This document shows positions 48,701 through 61,285 of a stretch of 64,000 bases of DNA, in pieces. This stretch comes from Austropuccinia psidii. Lineage: Eukaryota; Basidiomycota; Pucciniomycetes; Pucciniales; Sphaerophragmiaceae. A program made the translations under genes and the position numbers. The notes under the pieces are model-generated. The model saw only the letters and a list, made by a program, of their open reading frames with translations. It had not been told where the DNA came from and ran no database searches. The stretch is from contig JALGQZ010000015.1 of assembly GCA_023105745.1 (NCBI GenBank), positions 23,789,499 to 23,853,498 on the forward strand. Reading direction: 5' to 3'. Positions within the stretch are counted from its first letter, which is position 1. Every line of letters starts with the position of its first letter.

Positions 48701-50876
48701 TCTTACCTGACTTTGAACTACCATTCAAGTTATATATATATGCAGCATGCAGTCAAGGCCTAGGAGCAGCCCTTCACCAAAGACAAATTGTGGATGGTGA
48801 ACCAAGAGAAGGAGTAATTTGCTACATCTCAAGGCAGCTGAAAGATTCACAAGCCAGGTATGGGGCCACCCAGACTGAATGTCTATGTCTAGTCTGGGCT
48901 CTAGAAAAACTCCATTATTATCTGGAGGGTTTAGTCTTTGAAGTCTACACAGACTGCACACCCTTGAAGTCTTTACTAAACATGAAGACTACAAATAGAC
49001 ATATGCTGAGATGGCAAATAGGCATCCAGGAGTATAGAGGGAACATGACCATCATATACAAGGAAGGTAAAAGCCATACCAATGCAGATGGCCTCAGCAG
49101 ATGGCCACTGGACAATGTCAAAAGCAATCCAGCTTATAACCCAGAAGTTGCAGCAAAAATCCCTATCCATTTCATGGAAATAGATAGGAGGAAAAACTTC
49201 AGATTATCTGAATGGGCACCAGAAAGTGGTACCCTTGACAGGGGAACCACTGACTCAGAAGGGACAGAAACTCCCATACTGGGAATAAGTTCCTCAGAAC
49301 TGCACAATGAATTCCTCAGTGCAGTACAGAAGTCTTATTCCAAACACAAACAGTGTAGCATACTACTCCAACTCCTTCAACAAAAGTACAGTAGTCCAGA
49401 ACTGGAGACCCAGCTGGAACAACCTTGGTTGAGGGCCTATAAGGACAATAATGTTTTCTTATAGATGGCCTGCTCTACCACAGAGAAACGCACACAAGTG
49501 CACTCACAGTGCTAGACAGAGACCACATCTCATTGATCCTACAAGAATGCCATGACTGCCCCTATATGGGACACATGAGTGAAGACAGGACCAAAGAGAG
49601 GGTAGCAAGCACAGCATGGTGGCCCAAGTGGGAACAAGAGTTGAGTGAATACATCAAGACTTGTGAAAGATGCCAAAAGGCAAATAGGAAACATGGGAAG
49701 AAGTATGGGTTACTTCAACACATGGAAGAACCCAAACACCCATGGGAAACCATCAACATGGACTAGGTTACAGGACTTGTCCCAGGAGGCAAAGAAAACT
49801 ATAATGCCTGTTTGATCATAGCTTATAGGTTCAGCAAGAGCATGAGGTGTCTACCATGCCATAAAGAAGACATAGCCATGGATACTGCTCTGTTGTTTTG
49901 GAACAACATCATATCTACCTGTGGAGTCCCTAAGATCATCATTAGTGATACGGACCCAAAATTCACATCTGACCTTTGGATTAACTTATATGACATGCTT
50001 GGTACCAAAGTTGCTTTTTCCACAGCTTACCATCCACAAACAGATGCCCTAGCTGAAAGGATGATACAAACAATGGAAGACATCCTCAGAAGATTCTGTG
50101 CCTATGGCATGGAATACAAGGACCATGAGGGATACACCCATGATTGGGTTACCCTCTTACCAGCAGTCCAACTGGCTTATAATACAAGCCAGCACTTCAC
50201 CACAGGTAAAACACCTGCACTGGTGGAGAAAGGGTGGAACCCCCTGTTGCCTGTGGATCACTTAAAGAAAAATCTCCTGACTATCCACCCCACAGCCAAA
50301 GACTTCCATGATATGTGGAAGAGGGCCTGTGACACAGCTGCCAAATGCATAGCTGAGGCAAAAGAATACAATAAGCAGAGGTGGGACAAATCATATATGG
50401 AACCTGACTTCAAGGAAGGGGACCAGGTGTTAGAGTCTACACTGAACTTCAACAATATCAAAGGACCTAAAAAGATGAGGGACTCATTTGTAGGACCTTT
50501 TACTATGATTAAGTTGATAGGAAGAAATGCAGTGGAAGGCAAACTCACTGAGGAGTTTTCAAGGAAACATCCAGTCTTTCCAGTGAGTTTGGTCAAACCA
50601 TACTTCCAGACAGAGGAGGATAAATTCCCCTCCAGGAGAAAGAACCCCACGCCACAGGAGATAGTGGAAGTGGAGGACTCCCCTGGACCTGTGAGTAAGA
50701 TCATCATGGCCAGGAAGATCAGACTCAATGGGAAGGATCAAAGACAATACCTAGTCAGATTCAAGAACCAGACAGCAGATAAGGACAAATGGTTGGCATA
50801 GGATGCCATACCAGATGGGAACCTTCATTTAGGGAGATTCAGAGCCTCTAGGAGGACTGAACAGTCTCATCAATGA
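45023..50876 (+). pseudogene. G4 Gag-Pol polyprotein, inactivated
   Basis: The presumed ATG (45023, MSPVYLRDLGFQRNQ) lies in the accessory intron, like G2 MTPPLLRDLGFPRNQ. After several stops and the shared one-base deletion, Gag is open at 45922-46926 (SNWPKFSGSGEYDHMEL, CHNCGSTDHYANNC, then a stop). 47110-49464 is a 784-codon stretch. In it the protease reads IMYSGAHCSIV, with Tyr replacing the catalytic Asp (47275-47277). RT keeps YIDDII. RNase H reads LYIYAACS, with Tyr replacing the first Asp (48739-48741). A frameshift near 49460 precedes the integrase. NMDW has become NMD-stop (49764), while SDTDPKF and ALAERMIQT keep the other catalytic acids. The tail stops at 50799, with RASRRTEQSHQ readable beyond. 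Confidence 0.92.
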
Positions 50877-50900
50877 TGAGCCTTTTTTAGAGGGAGGGTA

Positions 50901-52340
50901 TGTCAGCCTGTGACTCAAAACCAGAGCACAAGCATGACAGCCAAAATATCATAAACCAATGGTATACCCAAGATACCACCAAAACATGGAGCTGAGCCAA
51001 ATCAGCTCAAAAGGTATCAAACGAAAGACGAAACTCACCTCTTCTTGAAAATATAAGTCTCATCACCATAGGACTAGAAATAACAAAGTTATTCCTGCTC
51101 AAAGTTATTGCTGAGCATAAACCTTAATTTTCACCTCCCATCTAAAATGTAGAAGGAGAGGCTTAACCCCATCAAATGGGTACTCAGAATGAAGCTCTAA
51201 GCCAGGGCTATCCAATGGTACCAGCCAAACTGAGCTAGCACCAATATTACTGGAGTTATGGTCAATTTCAGGCCAAATAAGGGTGAACAAAACATTCCCC
51301 TCTCATCTAACTTCTACAGTTTTAGTGTGGGATACCTGAAGTCGGGTTTTTGTGGAAAGAGCACAATCAGGGCTATCTGATGGTGGCATCCATTTCCTCA
51401 TATCTCAACTACTGCAGAATTTATGGGGCAAACAAGCTCAATACAGCTTTTTGCCTAAAACACGCAAATGTACAAAAATCTTGTACATGGGATAACTTTG
51501 CCATAACTAATGATAACCATATCCAATGAGGTACCAATGTGTAGAGAACATACAGGGCTACACACTGAACCAATTTTGAGGTTGATATCTCAAGAATTGA
51601 CATAGCTATGGCTGTTTTAAGGTAAAAATCCCACCTGCTGTCATATACAGCCTTACCATGGGATAATATCCCATAATCATGAATATGAGGTGTCAAATAG
51701 ACAAAGAAGCATGTTTTTACTTCAATACATCATATGTCAGTCAATACTGGGGTCCCATACAGTTTCTGTACAGCATTCTACGTGTCATACACGTCAGAAT
51801 CAGGCTGTGAGGTCCCCAGATGAAAACTTTCACCCTGTATTGGTGAAAACCGCCCAGATGTGGTTTTAAAACCACATCTGAGCCCAATACAGGCTATACA
51901 GGCTGTTTGCAAACCACAATCCAGTACTAGAAAGTGAAAAAATCTTCACTTCCTCTACGTGGAAAGGTCTAGCACCCTTTCCACCCCATTTCAGGATAAA
52001 AAGGAGGCTTTTCACAGCCAGAATTGTCTCCTCGTCCTGCTCTTGAATACCCTATGTAGTAAACTGTCAAAAACAGTTTTACTCTTTGGTAATAGACAGG
52101 TATAATTATATATTTAATTATTTTAACTCTTATTATAGTAACCCAACTGGTAAGATTGCACCCTGGGTTCTCAATAGCGCTCACCACCACTATTTCTCAA
52201 TAGTAGAACCCCTTAATTATATTATAAATCATCTTTATAAAACCAAAAACCCGTATTTTAAATCAATTTTCTACGTTTCACAGTCATAATTCTAGTTGTA
52301 AATACCCTTATTACCACTTCAATATAGACTCAGCCTGAGA
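50901..52340 (+). repeat. G4 3' LTR
   Basis: It pairs with 42639-44078. Its terminal TGACA has become TGAGA. The duplication ATTAA follows at 52341. Confidence 0.94.
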
Positions 52341-52345
52341 ATTAA

Positions 52346-53178
52346 TATCTATGCTTTAATTTACATAGAGTATAAATTTATTCAATTCAACACCCGTAGT
52401 TATATCACAATCCATTAAATCCTAATTTGTGAAGCTTTCTTATAATATAGACTTATATCTATCAATAACATCTTGCCATTTTCCTTTTGTAGAAGAGAGC
52501 TTTACAGGAATATGTAATTTAAAGAATACTTATTAGCTTTATATGGTGGGCCACTTGGAAGTACATAAGTTATTTTAGCGGAATGAAGAAATTTTTAGCG
52601 GAATATTTATCATTTCTACGCATGAGAATATGCAAATTTGGTTTATATCAATATTTCTTAACTCAGAATTGATTTTTTTTCAAATTATTCCATTATGAAG
52701 GTATTGGGCCATTTCTGGGAATCAGTGGAGTGATCGAAAAAGAAAATGAGTTTTTCGATGAAAGTTTCTTAAAATATAAATTTAGAATTTTGTAAAATAC
52801 ATTTGAAAATTCATTGATTGCAATCTCTAACATGGAGCTCTGGTTTCAAGTGTGGAAAATAAAGTTTATTAAAAGATTTAAGGGAGAACTTCTATTCAAG
52901 TTCTTCCTCATCTTGGGTTATGCAGAAAACTGAGAATCTCTGTTAAAATTTATCTCTATCATTAATTAAGCTATTCCTTTGTAAACTGTACAGTTCAAAA
53001 ATTTAAATTGAAATAAAGTTTGAATTATTTCTCAGTCGTGTTTATGAAATTTGGTCTTTATGAAGGGCTGAGCTCAAAGATGATCACTATTCTTTAAGAG
53101 TGTTCCACTGAGCGTCGGGGGAGCTCATAGTTTTCCAAATATACCAAAAAAAATACTAGTCAAATTAAATCTTCAATC
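52346..53178. other. Upstream region of the host gene
   Basis: About 830 bp without open frames or recognised repeats. It presumably contains the promoter of the gene at 53179. I see no clear TATA box. G4 sits directly upstream of it. Confidence 0.4.
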
Positions 53179-55086
53179 ATGGAAAATAATCCATCCAGGG
53201 TCAAGCGCCCTGCCACTCCTCCTGGTATCTCCTCCCCTCTCTCTAGCTATCCTACTGGATCCCCCAATCAAAGATCTAAAAAAAGGCGCCTAAACAATAG
53301 AATTCAGACAGACAATGTTCATATGGATGAAGGCTTTGCTCAAAGCGCCCCTTTTCAAGTTTGCAGCCAAAGCCACACCTTCCGTGTGAGACCTAATGGC
53401 ACACTAAAAATTGTCAAACACCGAAGGCCAATGGACCATAGGCCAGATGATGCAAAATTTGCCGATGTCGTAGAGGAATTTGAGGAAGATGATGATGAGG
53501 AGGATGACCAAGATGATGACGAGGATGACCAAGAGGTTGAAGATGACGAAGAAGCTGAAGAGGATGACGAGGAAGAAAATGATGACAAACATGAAGATAA
53601 CGAAGATGAGCTCAATAATGAATTTGAGGACGAAGATTATCAATCTGCTGAATTTGACGAAAATCATGAAGATGAAGATGTGGAGCATGATGAAGAAGAC
53701 GAAGATGCGGAATATGTTTTGGATGAAGATTATTACCAGAATCAGGCATACGAGGATGAGAAGGAATATGAGTACGTTGATAATCATCTCTCAAAAGGTT
53801 TTTTTGGGATGTTAATGTTGATCTATTGACTTCTGAATATCGAATTATTTTTTTCAGTAAACAGTTCTAAAATTTGCCTATTCACCTGTTTGGGTTTTGG
53901 TAGTTCACGATAACTTCATTTATATAATTACATGACTATATCATTTCTGACTTTACGTTTTATGTTTTTTATTTCTAGAAATTCAGCCTCAAAAGAGCTA
54001 TTATGAAACGAAATCTGACGACTGTGGTCTTAATCAATCCTCCTGGTGGGGAGAGACCTGTAAGCTGGTGTAACTACTCAATTTTCTGTGGCATTCTAAA
54101 TGGATTTTTAAATCTGATTCCCGTATTTTATTGGCTTGATGTTACAGATTATTAAATAATTTCTTTTCCTTTGCGAAACATAGTTTTATGGAGAATTGAG
54201 AAAAGGTAAGACGTATATTTTGGTATCTGGAATTATCTTTTCATACGAAATGAACTAAAATAGATAAATTATTTTATCAATTTCTGCAAAGGACTGCGAT
54301 TATTTTTGACGAAAATTTATTGTTCTCTCATTTTGATTTTTAAAATTTATTGTTTTTGATATTGCAAAGAATTGTTTTTATGAAATCTATTTGAATTAAG
54401 TGAGTCGTGAGGAATAAATGGAATGAGCTTTGGGGAAATAGGCTTTTTTTTATAGAAAGGAATGAAAGCTTACAGCCAAAGATGAATAGAGATATCCGTG
54501 AGACCAATAAAACTATGAAACTGAATGTTCAAGAAATCTGAATCCATAGGAATTCAAGTCCAATGAACTGATGAGCTCAACATTTCAATGCATGAAGCTC
54601 TTAAGAATTCAGGGAAAATCACTTCGTGTTAAGTTCAAAATGTTTTAGTTTAAAATAAATAGGAAGTCTTAGTAATGTCGAATACAATGGTTTGATAAAA
54701 TGCCTTGATAGCAGATAACTTGTCGATCCCTGTTTACCTCTTTATGAATTATGAAATACCAGTTCTAACTACGTCTATATTTCTTTCATTGCTTGTCTTC
54801 CTTTTTATTTCCTTAGGCTCCTTGGTCACTGCGTCACTCCTCTGTCCTAGTCCATCGGGTAAGACATATTGTATTGCATCTTAAGGTTTTCCTTCTTTCT
54901 TTTCAAGGATTAGGACACCAGATAACCCATATTTGAAACTTGTCTCATTTTCAGCTGGTTATGGCAGAGCTCAATGTAGAGATAACAAGAGATGGAAAAT
55001 GCATCCATCAGTTACATAGAATAGGAATAAAGAATGGAAAGTTTAACTTTTCCCCAAAGCTCCCTTTGAATTTGTCTAGAGAATGA
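53179..55086 (+). CDS. Host gene: acidic, NLS-bearing protein, four exons, function unknown
   Basis: Proposed exons are 53179-53775, 53979-54059, 54817-54858 and 54955-55086. All introns are GT-AG and phase 0, giving 283 residues. Residues 1-60 are Pro/Ser-rich with a nuclear-localisation-like KKRR at 34-37. About 93-195 is extremely acidic (Asp/Glu runs). The last 84 residues are not low-complexity: KFSLKRAIMKRNLTTVV and LINPPGGERP in exon 2, APWSLRHSSVLVHR in exon 3, LVMAELNVEITRDGKCIHQL in exon 4. The frame stays open through three junctions to TGA, which supports the model. I do not recognise the family; acidic tails of this kind occur in chromatin and histone-binding proteins, but that is only an analogy. 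Donor 1 (TAC|GTTGAT) is the weakest splice site, so exon 1 could end elsewhere. Confidence 0.6.
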
Positions 55087-55159
55087 AACTCCTGCAGAAA
55101 ATGACACTAAGAACCCAACAAGGGAAAAATGGCACTTTCTTTACTTAGAATCAACTGCA

Positions 55160-55901
55160 TGTAACAACCATCCATCAGGGGTAAGGGTATTCATTCATAC
55201 ACCCACTCAAACACCTCAAATCAGCAAATCCAGTATCTGCATCAGCAGTCAGTTTCAGCAATCTTCATTCTGAAACATGCATACAGCTTGGTACATCAAT
55301 ACAGCCTGTCAATACCTGTACAGGTTGGATTCACCCAATACAGTTTCAATACACCAGTATGGAACTGTATGATCACTCAAACACACCACACCTCTTGTAC
55401 AGGACCTGTATTGGCCAGACTCAATTCAATCATCAATCATTCTCATGAAAATTCTTCCTCTGGATCAGGGCTGGTGATTCTCACATATACCAGCCCCTCT
55501 TTCTCCCCCCTGGGGACTTTTCCCCAGTTAATTAATATAGTTTATTTATTATTTTATAATTATTCCTATCCTTATTTTGGGTATTATAATTATTTAATCT
55601 TAAGTTAGTCTTTGCATTTCTCTCTTCGCCTGTACAGTATGAGTTGGGTGGCCATATCCTTATTAACCCTTCTCTTTCCATTCTGACAGGTTGAAACAGT
55701 GGACTTGGACTTGTTTGTGGTTGGCTCTTCTATTCTTTTACTCTTATCTTTTGTTGCTGCTTTTTCTTATATTCATTCTTTAGCAATTTATCTTTAACAC
55801 TCTTAAGTGTATCTCATCTTATCTTATCTTTGAGCCCTCCATAAGTGAGTCCCAGTTTACTGAGTGCCAGGCCCTCTTCACTTCGAAGAGCCCCTGTGAC
55901 A
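55160..55901 (+). repeat. Solo LTR (family S) with CTGCA duplication
   Basis: 742 bp from TGTAACAACCATCC to CCCCTGTGACA, flanked by CTGCA on both sides (55155-55159 and 55902-55906). No coding interior is present, so it is the product of LTR-LTR recombination. It contains the hairpin CTGGGGACTTTTCCCCAG (55510-55527), followed by TTAATTAATATA. A longer relative lies at 61623. It lies 73 bp after the stop of the host gene, so it probably falls in or next to its 3' untranslated region. Confidence 0.9.
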
Positions 55902-55906
55902 CTGCA

Positions 55907-58478
55907 TTGTGAATATTTCTCAAATATTTTATACCAGCTTAAGGAAGGATCCCACCAACGTTTCGAAACTGGTGCAAGAGTACTACCCATAAAATCTCAT
56001 TGAGAACCATTCCTCATACCTTTCAAAAATATTTTTTACAAAACACAATGTCTTTTATTATTGAAGCCAACGAAAAACTACAATTTCTCTTTTCAGGAAT
56101 GACAATATCACCTGAAGATCTAATTGACTTGGTAATTGAATGTAGGTGATATTTAATCTTCCTCATATATTCGAGACTACAATGAAAGTGTGGCTTGAAG
56201 AGTGAACAATTAAAGAAAAACCCCCAAAAAAATACAATTTCTAGATATATATGGGGATATTTCTCCGCATTTAGGAAGGCAAAAATAAACAAAATTGATT
56301 TAAGAAAACTTCAGGAGAATCCAGGAGAAAAAATGAAATATCGTGGAGCCAAATGAGGAAAGGAGAAGACAGTGACTATCCCAAATGCACACCCAGATAG
56401 CACAATGCTATCGTAAAATACGCTGAAAGTTTTTCCTTTCTAAAGAATAGCAAATTTAATAAAGGAAAGAGAAAAATCAAATCACTACATTATTGGACGA
56501 ACTTAAATACCTCTAAGAAATTTATCATATCTTGTGGAGAAATGAAATAGACCCCGAAAAATCTCTCTATCTTCGAAAAACTGAAACAAAAATCTCAATC
56601 AATAGATAATTCCAATGGAGATTCATTAAATTCATATGGAGTTCGAGTATACCACGTTTAGCTACCCCACTACTTCCCGAAACTGAAATGATCTCTACGT
56701 GTTGATTCTCTAGACAGAAATCTAATAATATTAGGTTGGGGTGTGAATCCGACGTACAAGCTGATGTAAAGATAAACCAGCCTTTTTAAGGTCATTTGAG
56801 AGATATAATCATTATATCTCATTGGTAGAATTCATGAGTGGTAGTTTTGAATTCTACGAGGAAACAAAGAATTCCTTCTCAAATATGAAAAAAACTAATT
56901 TTACCCAGCTTTTGGCAATCTATCCCCAGGATATTGAAAAAGAATGTTTCCTAAACAGAAGGTAAACCAACCTAAGTGCACAGGTTTTTCACTAAGTAAA
57001 GCTGTCCAAACTCTATTCAAACCATTTTTCCCACCTGTTATAAGGAAGCTAAAAAATTCTTATGCAAAGCACTTTGGCCCTATTGACACTGCTGGAAACC
57101 TAGGGTACTAATATGAACTTAGAGTATGCATTAGATATATTTGTTCTCTATGGCGCAGATTTGTGAAAGGAAAGTCTTGAAAAGGACAAATTTTACAAAA
57201 TTCTATTCAGAAGGTTCTAAATCAAGCCAAAAAAAGAACTCAGCCTTATTACAGAAACTGGAAGTGAATTGAAAAGTGAAAATTACAACCACATATATGA
57301 CACCCTCAGGATAGGTTCCTGCTACACGTCTATAGCCTTGATGACTTATTATGGAAAGAGGAGGTGAGAACCACCACCTAAATTTGAACCATCATTCCTA
57401 AAAGATATTTCAGTATATTAACCCCTCACCCCAAGTGGTTCAAATGAGAATCATCTCAAATAAATAATAGGACTTTTGTATTTTTATGCCTGTACTTAAA
57501 TAATATTAAAAGGGAAATAACTGAGCAAAAGGATCAGAAGGGGTCTTCCTTTAATATTGGGTGGGACAAGAGGCATACCAAAAAGTAAAGAGTAATACAG
57601 CAAATTATGAAATGACACACCATTCTAAATTTGAAAATGACACTTTTACAATGAAGTTCTCAAAAGATACCAATTACTTCCTGATTTCACTACTTTCAGG
57701 ATTTCTCTATGAAACAATAAAGAAGCTACAAAGTCTGTGAGTAGGATTTTTGAAGGATGGGGAGATTTGTAAATGAAAAAGGTCACATTAAATCTAATCT
57801 AGGGAATAAATAGGTCCTCTTTGTCTTCCCATATGAATTAGGAAAGCTTCCACCCAAAAAAGACAAGTTCTGTCCCTAGAATCTGATGAAGACTTTCTAT
57901 TGCCTCATCTGTGCTTCTGGATCCACATATGGGTTGTTTCTGATCCATTAACAGTGAACACATCTTTCAGGGAACAAATCAGTAACATTGAGATATCTGT
58001 GACACATTGGAAACTGCACATAAAATGTCTATGAGGTGATATTTAGTCATATTAGATGTAGTACTCTTATATGAACTTTGTAATGGGTCATGATGGGGGT
58101 ATATCCTTGTATGGATCTTCTATACGAAATTGTGGCTTTGAAATATTTCAGCCCAAGTCATTTTTAGAGATAATGATTGTGTAGTGAATATATGAGCTGG
58201 ATGTTCGAGTCATAATGGACCTTATGATGATAGAAGAATTACAACTCATGAATAAATCCATGTTCCTGTGCCTGTTTGGCTTGATTTAAGATAAATGACA
58301 GATTTACTATGTGACAATGCTAATTAATGGATGATGGGTTCTTTTCCAGAATAGAAGGCCTTATTTTATCCCTTTTGATACTGTGAGGGGCTTTTAAGCT
58401 CTTCACACATCTGAAGAGTGAAATTTTTCATTATGGAGGTTGGATTGTGGTTTTTTACTATCAATTCTGATTTAAGCT
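55907..58478. other. Intergenic sequence, nothing recognised
   Basis: About 2.6 kb, AT-rich, with only short open frames on either strand (for example 56023-56292 minus), none with recognisable similarity or splice support. It may contain very old transposon remains. Confidence 0.45.
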
Positions 58479-59890
58479 GTCAGCCTGTGACTCAAAACCA
58501 GAGCACAAGCATGATAGCCAAATACCATAAACCAATGGTAAAGCTAAGATACCACCAAAGCATGGAGCTGAGCCAAACCAGCTCAAAAGGTATCAAAAGA
58601 AAGAGGAAACTCACCTCTTTACAACTATAAAAGTCCCATAATCATAGGGAAAAGAATAACAAAGTTATTCCTGCTGAAAGTTGTTTCTGAGCATAAACCT
58701 TAATTTTCACCTCCCATCTGAAATCTAGAGGAAGAGGTTTAACCCTGGAGAATGGGTATTCAAAGTGAAGCTCTGAGTCAGGGCTATCCAATAGTACTAG
58801 GAAAATTGAGCTAACACCAAAACCACATAATTTATGGCCAAAATAAGGCCAAAAAAGGGTGAATAAAATATTCACCCCTCATCTAGCTTCTACAGTTTTA
58901 GTGTATGATACTTAAAGTGGGGTCTCTTTGCAAAGATAACAATCAGGGCTATCTGATGGTGCTATTCATTTCCACATATCTCATCCAGAAAAAAAGTCAC
59001 AGAGAAAAGAAGCTCCATACAGATATTGAGAAAAACAAATATCTGAATAATAAAGTTGGACATCACATACCTTTGCCATATTTTGTATTAACCATGGAAA
59101 ATGAGGTACAATTGTATATATCTCATCAAGGGATACACAATGAACCATTTTTGACCTCAATATCTTAAGTTCTGACAGAGCTATACAAGTTTTAAGGTTA
59201 AAATCACAGAATTGGGCCAATACACCTTTTCTGTGGGATAATATCCCATAACCAGATTATGAGGTGTCAAACAGACAAAGAATCATTTTCATAATTCAAT
59301 AACGCATAGTTCATTCAATACTGGGGCCCAATACAGCTTCTGTACAGAATTGTATGTGTCATACAGGTCAGAAGAGGGCTGGGTGGTGCCCAGATCAAAT
59401 GTTTCACCCTGCATTGGTGAAAACTGCTGAGATGTGGTTTCAAAGCTACATCTGAGCCCAATACAGAGTATACAGGGCTTGTGGAAAGCACAAACCAGTA
59501 CTCTTAAGTGAAAAATTTTCACTTCATCCGAATGAAATTCTCTAGAGGACCTTTGCACCAAATTTCGGGATAAAAAGGCCCCTTTCTCTGCCCAAAAGAG
59601 GAATCTCACCCCACTCTTGAATTCCTACATATTACAGATTTCAAAACAAGCTATACTCTTGGAAAATAATCAGTTATAATTATATTCTGAATTATTGTAG
59701 ATTTTATTATAATAAGACAATTGGTAAAGCTGCCCCCAGGGCTTTCAACAGTGCCCACCACCACTAAATGTTTTTAGTAAGTCCCTTCATATGAAGAAAA
59801 GAAATTTTTCTTATAATTTTAACCATGTCAAAGTCATATTTAAAGTTGTATATACTGTTATTATCACTTTATCATGGACTCAGCCTGACG
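58479..59890 (+). repeat. G5 5' LTR
   Basis: It aligns to the G4 LTRs throughout, with many substitutions. It starts TGTCAGCCTGTGACTCAAAACC. Confidence 0.9.
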
Positions 59891-59944
59891 TTTTGGGGGC
59901 CTGGCTGTGTTTTTAAGCATTAGTTTGGACTATTTTCATGCAAA

Positions 59945-61285
59945 AGTGAGTTTTTCTGTTAGATTTCTTTTATTGACACTATTTTTTAGCATAAAAATAA
60001 TAAAAAAATACTATTATAGTATATAGTTTTTTTTTGAGTGGTATATATATTTACATACCACTGTGTTTTTAATTTTTCACATTGATGATTATAATTTAAT
60101 CACCATAAGTGTTATTTTGGGAATTTTTTGCATGTTAAAACACTTAAGCCGTTAATATTTTTCCTTTTTAATTAAAAATAGAACCTCTTTTACTTTAAAT
60201 AACAGTATGAGAGGAGTGGTTGGGAATATTGATACTTTCAATTTTCCATTACAGAACCACTTTATGTTACACTTCTTAATAACAAGTTAATCTGTGAGAT
60301 AATTGTATACAAAAAGTACACCAGAAATCCACAAAACAGTACTTTTGGCATGTAATTGATAATTTCAATTACAAGACCATAATAAAAGGGCATAATATAG
60401 AAATATATTGCGCAGAGGCCATTACTAGAAATGAAAACAGCATTTTAAGAAGTCTTAACTGACATAAGCCCTCTTTGATTTAGTGGAAGAAAACTTCATA
60501 CCACTTGAAACCCAATCACAATTCAATACACCAGTGATACCTTCAGAACCAGAAGGCAAGGGCAAAGGAAAGAGGCATAGTGAAGGCCTCATCACAACCA
60601 AGAATTGGACACCAATTGCCACTCACAGAAGTAGAAAACCACAAACCTCTGTATCAATACAAGGTAAACCAACCTTGATAGCTTGTACAGTGAAGATTAC
60701 AGTAATTAACCAAGTTTTAACTTCTAAAGGAAAATTGCCCAAATCAGTTGATAACAAATTTGTACAAAAAACAGTCAAAGTTGAATAACCTCAGAACGTT
60801 AAGTTTCTGACTGCTTGGAAACATAGATCTGTCACCTGTACACCTCAGGAACCTTGAAATCCCAAGGAACCAGCCAGAGGACAGAGAAAGCCTTTTCAAA
60901 ACCAGAAGACCTGGAACAGGACACCTTGGGCATAGTGGTGGATGGCATGAAACTGAGTGAAATAATACCCACTATGCCATTCACTTTTCAATTCAGCTGA
61001 AAATCTTGAACCAGAGGACTGGAATGATATGGATCAAGTTCTTCAGATCCACCAACTCCTCAAAGATCTTTTTCAATGGAGCATGGACAACAAGAGGCTC
61101 AAACTAGCATCCCACTGGGCAGACCTTGGAGAAACATTTCAGAAGATAAATCTCAAAGAGGGACCCTTCAAAAATCTTATGGTAATCACCAAAGGATGGA
61201 ACCCCACCAGGAAGTTCAGACTCCTGGAGGAGCCGGCAACCAGGATAAGGGAGAATCAAGCAATTATCCAAGCTCGAGAATAACA
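59945..61285 (+). pseudogene. G5 accessory gene remnant, donor site lost
   Basis: The leader exon ends in A at 59945 before GTGAGT. The acceptor at 60483 is followed by TGGAAGAAAAC, giving a splice-built ATG as in G4. The first coding exon (60484-60785) is open and matches G2/G4 (NFIPLETQSQ, KNWTPIATHRSRKP, SKGKLPKSVDNKF). At its end AAAG|GTAAAT has become AAAGTTGAAT, destroying the donor, so reading runs to a stop at 60788. The second exon is recognisable after CACCTCAG (about 60848). A frameshift separates it from an open part at 61029-61283 with LKDLFQWSMDNKR and GWNPTRKFRLLEE. Gag-Pol in the other frame is open at 61076-61627. Confidence 0.72.

Larger units (their letters stand above)
42639..52340 (+). 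mobile_element. Ty3/Gypsy retrotransposon G4, full-length but inactive
   Basis: It is 9,702 bp with two 1,440 bp LTRs (42639-44078 and 50901-52340) and a perfect ATTAA duplication (42634-42638 and 52341-52345). The interior has the primer-binding motif, the spliced accessory gene, Gag-Pol through integrase and chromodomain-like tail, and the purine tract GAGGGAGGGTA. The LTRs differ more than those of G2. Stops, frameshifts and loss of protease and RNase H catalytic acids make it inactive. The LTR family is shared with 5969, 58479 and 63003. Confidence 0.95.

Noticed and set aside
53355..53615. Ser-rich minus-strand frame and two other frames across the acidic region
   Set aside because: Complement and frame-shifted reading of GAT/GAA runs. 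The plus-strand acidic frame is the one that splices into further exons.
54184..54205. 22-nt exon TTTTATGG...AAAAG with good splice borders in the host gene
   Set aside because: Including it needs either a different exon-2 donor or shifts the frame. The reading that skips it stays open through exons 3 and 4 with consistent phase 0, so it was treated as intronic. An alternative transcript using it remains possible.
57800..58000. Possible decayed Copia integrase C-terminal region
   Set aside because: A few words look reminiscent, but no frame holds a motif in order, so I could not support it.
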